NCBI GenBank assembly: GCA_021635425.1
Contig: JAJWOJ010000043.1
Location: 2,636 to 10,729, forward strand
Reading direction: 5' to 3'
DNA length: 8,094 nucleotides
From: Clostridiales bacterium
Lineage (GTDB): Bacteria; Bacillota; Clostridia; Christensenellales; Borkfalkiaceae
How positions within the stretch are numbered: the stretch's first letter is position 1; each line of letters starts with the position of its first letter. The notes beneath the pieces were generated by a model. The model was not told the origin of the DNA. It saw only the letters and a program-made list of their open reading frames with translations, and searched no databases. Below are positions 6,020 through 8,094 of the stretch, piece by piece. The position numbers and the translations under genes were made by a program.

Positions 6020-8094
6020 ATGAGTAAAGGAAGATTTACAATTCCTACGGACGAAAGTTTCGTAGAAGGAACCAAAATAATAGCCGAAAAATGGGGTGCG
6101 GATGCCGTCCGCGATTGCGACGGAACGAAACTTCCCGAAAACCCCGGTCAGTTCGGAAAGGTTTATAACACTTATTTCGTCGTGCGCGGCGATAACGAAT
6201 GGGCGCGCAAACACCCCGAAGAAGCACAGAGAATTTTCTTGCTTTCAAACCGTAATCTTGCCACGAACGAAACGCTTGAAATCGAAATAATGAAAGGGTT
6301 TTTAAAAGACGAGTTCGATCCCGATTACGCCTATATCGACCTTTGGGAAGTTTACGACAGAACGACGGGCATCAAACACGAAAAGTGGGGCTATAACTCG
6401 ATTAACGGCATAGTTACGATTGAAAATGCTATTCCTTTCCACGAATATACGGTGACTTTTCTCGCGAGAGTGACCTGGCACCCCGTCCAGATTTATAATT
6501 ACCTTACGAACGAATGGACTTGCGAAAAACAGCTCACTTACGATCCCGCATTCCCCGCCACTAAGAAATATATTGTCGAACATATGAAAAAGTGGTGCGA
6601 GGAAAATCCCGAAACGAGCGTAGTCCGCTTTACCACTTTTCTTTACCAATTCACGCTTATTTTCAACAATCTCGGAAAGGAAAAGCAGGTTGAGTGGTTT
6701 GGCTATGCGCAGACGGCTAACCCCGTTTTAATGGAAGAATTTGAAAAGGAGAGCGGAATCCATCTTTTCGCGGAGGATTTCGTGGACAGCGGGTATTACA
6801 ATAACTGCTTCCGCAATCCCACCGAAAAATTTCTTAAATATATGGACTACGTAGAGCGTTTCGTAAGCAAAACGATAGGCGAACTCGTGGATATCTGCCA
6901 TAGTTACGGCAAAGAAGCTATGATGTTTTTAGGCGACGACTGGATAGGCTCCGAGCCTTACGGCGAGCATTTCAAAGATATGAATCTCGACGCTGTGGTC
7001 GGTTCTGTCGGCGGCGGCGTAACGGTGAGAATGCTTTCCGAAATTCCGCACGTCAAATACCACGAAGGCAGATTTTTGCCGTATTTCTTCCCCGATACTT
7101 TCTTCGACGGAAACGAGGACGGCGCGGTTGCCGAACTCAACAAAAATTGGCTTACGGCGCGCCGCGCGATTATGCGTAAGCCTATCGACAGAATGGGTTT
7201 CGGCGGGTATTTGTCGCTCGCGGCGAAGTTCCCGAAGTTTGTGGACAGAGTTGCGGAAATCGCCGACGAATTCAGAACCATTTACGACGCGATTGACAAC
7301 AAAAAGCCTTATTGCCGTCTTAAAGTCGGGCTTCTGAATGCCTGGGGCAAAAAGAGAAGCTGGATGAGCCATATGGTAGCTCACGAACTCTGGTATCAGC
7401 AGATTTATTCTTATCAAGGTATATTAGAGGCGATTTCGGGGCTTCCCGTGGATATCGAATTCTTGTCCTTTGACGACGTGAAAAACGGCGTTAATCGATC
7501 TATAGACGTACTTATTAACGCGGGCGACGCGTATACGGCATTCTCGGGCGGGAAAGAATGGCTCGACGAAAAATTGCAAACCGCAATAAGAAAATTTGTA
7601 TATAACGGCGGTGGATTTATAGGTATCGGCGAACCTACGGCTTGCGAAGGCAACGGAAGATATTTTCAACTTGCGGACGTTTTAGGCGTAGACGAGGAAG
7701 TCGGCTTCACGCTTTCGAACGATAAATACAATATAAGTAAAGTCGCTCATCCGCTCACCGACGGAATGAAAAACTTCGATTACGGCGAAGATAAAAAGAA
7801 CATTTACGCTTTGGACGGCGCGAAAGTTCTCGATATAACTTTCTCCGACCGTTTCAAACGCAATGTAAACGTCGGCGAAGTTAAAATGGCGGTCAACGAA
7901 TACGGCAAGGGTAGAAGTTTTTATATCACGGGTTTGCCTTATAGCTTTGAAAATTCGCGGCTTTTATATAAAGCTATGTGCCTGGCGGCAAATAAGGAAC
8001 TTAACGTTTGTTATTCGTCCAACGTAAACACCGAATGTAGCTTCTACGAATCGAGCGGAAAGTATGCGATAGTCAACAACAGTAACGAAAAACA
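6020..8094 (+). CDS. GH112 beta-galactoside phosphorylase (galacto-N-biose/lacto-N-biose type), 3' end missing
   Basis: The frame is open for 691 codons and runs off the window; the family is about 720-750 residues, so roughly 30 are missing. GH112 enzymes split Gal-beta-1,3-GlcNAc, Gal-beta-1,3-GalNAc or Gal-beta-1,4-Rha with phosphate, with inversion, giving alpha-galactose-1-phosphate. The protein aligns along its length with the Bifidobacterium longum enzyme as I recall it: GRFTIP near the N-terminus, HEYTVTFLA, RFTTFLYQFTL, EAMMFLGDDWIGSEPY, EGRFLPYFFPDT (349-360) and GFGGYLSLAAKFPKF (393-407). D306 matches the catalytic acid D313. The domains are a TIM barrel (about 1-425), an alpha/beta domain (about 430-640, YNGGGFIGIGEP) and the start of a C-terminal beta domain. 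V156, in HPVQIYNYLTNEW, corresponds to B. longum V162, a position I recall as influencing the lacto-N-biose versus galacto-N-biose choice. There is no signal peptide, so it is cytoplasmic. The substrate is not settled; a Gal-Rha phosphorylase remains possible. Confidence 0.93.
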   Translation, partial: MSKGRFTIPTDESFVEGTKIIAEKWGADAVRDCDGTKLPENPGQFGKVYNTYFVVRGDNEWARKHPEEAQRIFLLSNRNLATNETLEIEIMKGFLKDEFDPDYAYIDLWEVYDRTTGIKHEKWGYNSINGIVTIENAIPFHEYTVTFLARVTWHPVQIYNYLTNEWTCEKQLTYDPAFPATKKYIVEHMKKWCEENPETSVVRFTTFLYQFTLIFNNLGKEKQVEWFGYAQTANPVLMEEFEKESGIHLFAEDFVDSGYYNNCFRNPTEKFLKYMDYVERFVSKTIGELVDICHSYGKEAMMFLGDDWIGSEPYGEHFKDMNLDAVVGSVGGGVTVRMLSEIPHVKYHEGRFLPYFFPDTFFDGNEDGAVAELNKNWLTARRAIMRKPIDRMGFGGYLSLAAKFPKFVDRVAEIADEFRTIYDAIDNKKPYCRLKVGLLNAWGKKRSWMSHMVAHELWYQQIYSYQGILEAISGLPVDIEFLSFDDVKNGVNRSIDVLINAGDAYTAFSGGKEWLDEKLQTAIRKFVYNGGGFIGIGEPTACEGNGRYFQLADVLGVDEEVGFTLSNDKYNISKVAHPLTDGMKNFDYGEDKKNIYALDGAKVLDITFSDRFKRNVNVGEVKMAVNEYGKGRSFYITGLPYSFENSRLLYKAMCLAANKELNVCYSSNVNTECSFYESSGKYAIVNNSNEK

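Noticed and set aside
1..8094. tRNA, rRNA, CRISPR array, insertion sequence or attachment site
   Set aside because: I saw no direct-repeat array with spacers, no transposase motifs, no terminal inverted repeats and no tRNA-like folds; the only direct repeats are the coding modules at the left end.

Overview
The window looks like chromosomal DNA from an uncultivated, gut- or rumen-type Bacillota (Clostridia). The support is AGGAG-like ribosome binding sites, a hairpin-plus-T terminator, a SigA-type promoter, moderate GC, and codon use rich in ATA and AGA together with NCG codons (ACG, TCG, GCG, CCG). This placement is an inference; there is no rRNA or other marker gene here. All genes read on the + strand.

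Layout. Bases 1-561 are the 3' end of a gene for a repetitive beta-rich protein, probably secreted, built from a 135-residue module. An intrinsic terminator follows at 580-611. A strong SigA-like promoter with an extended -10 lies at 620-648. Next comes a candidate 40-codon leader ORF (691-813) whose stop is one base from the first large gene. Three large carbohydrate-active enzyme genes then run in one direction: a GH38 alpha-mannosidase of the long MAN2C1-like type (815-3847), a DUF6259-like putative glycoside hydrolase (3844-5967, ATGA overlap with the first), and a GH112 beta-galactoside phosphorylase (6020 to beyond the window end).

How they may work together. None of the three enzymes has a signal peptide, so all should be cytoplasmic and act on short oligosaccharides after import. 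GH112 enzymes use phosphate to split a terminal beta-galactoside (galacto-N-biose, lacto-N-biose or galactosyl-rhamnose), giving alpha-galactose-1-phosphate. The GH38 enzyme would remove alpha-mannose. The middle enzyme has no assigned activity. Together they suggest intracellular breakdown of imported glycans, plausibly host mucin or N-glycan fragments, although a plant galactosyl-rhamnose substrate cannot be excluded. The transporter and regulator expected for such a locus are not in the window. The parts least like a known system are the middle glycosidase in this company and the tiny ORF between promoter and operon.
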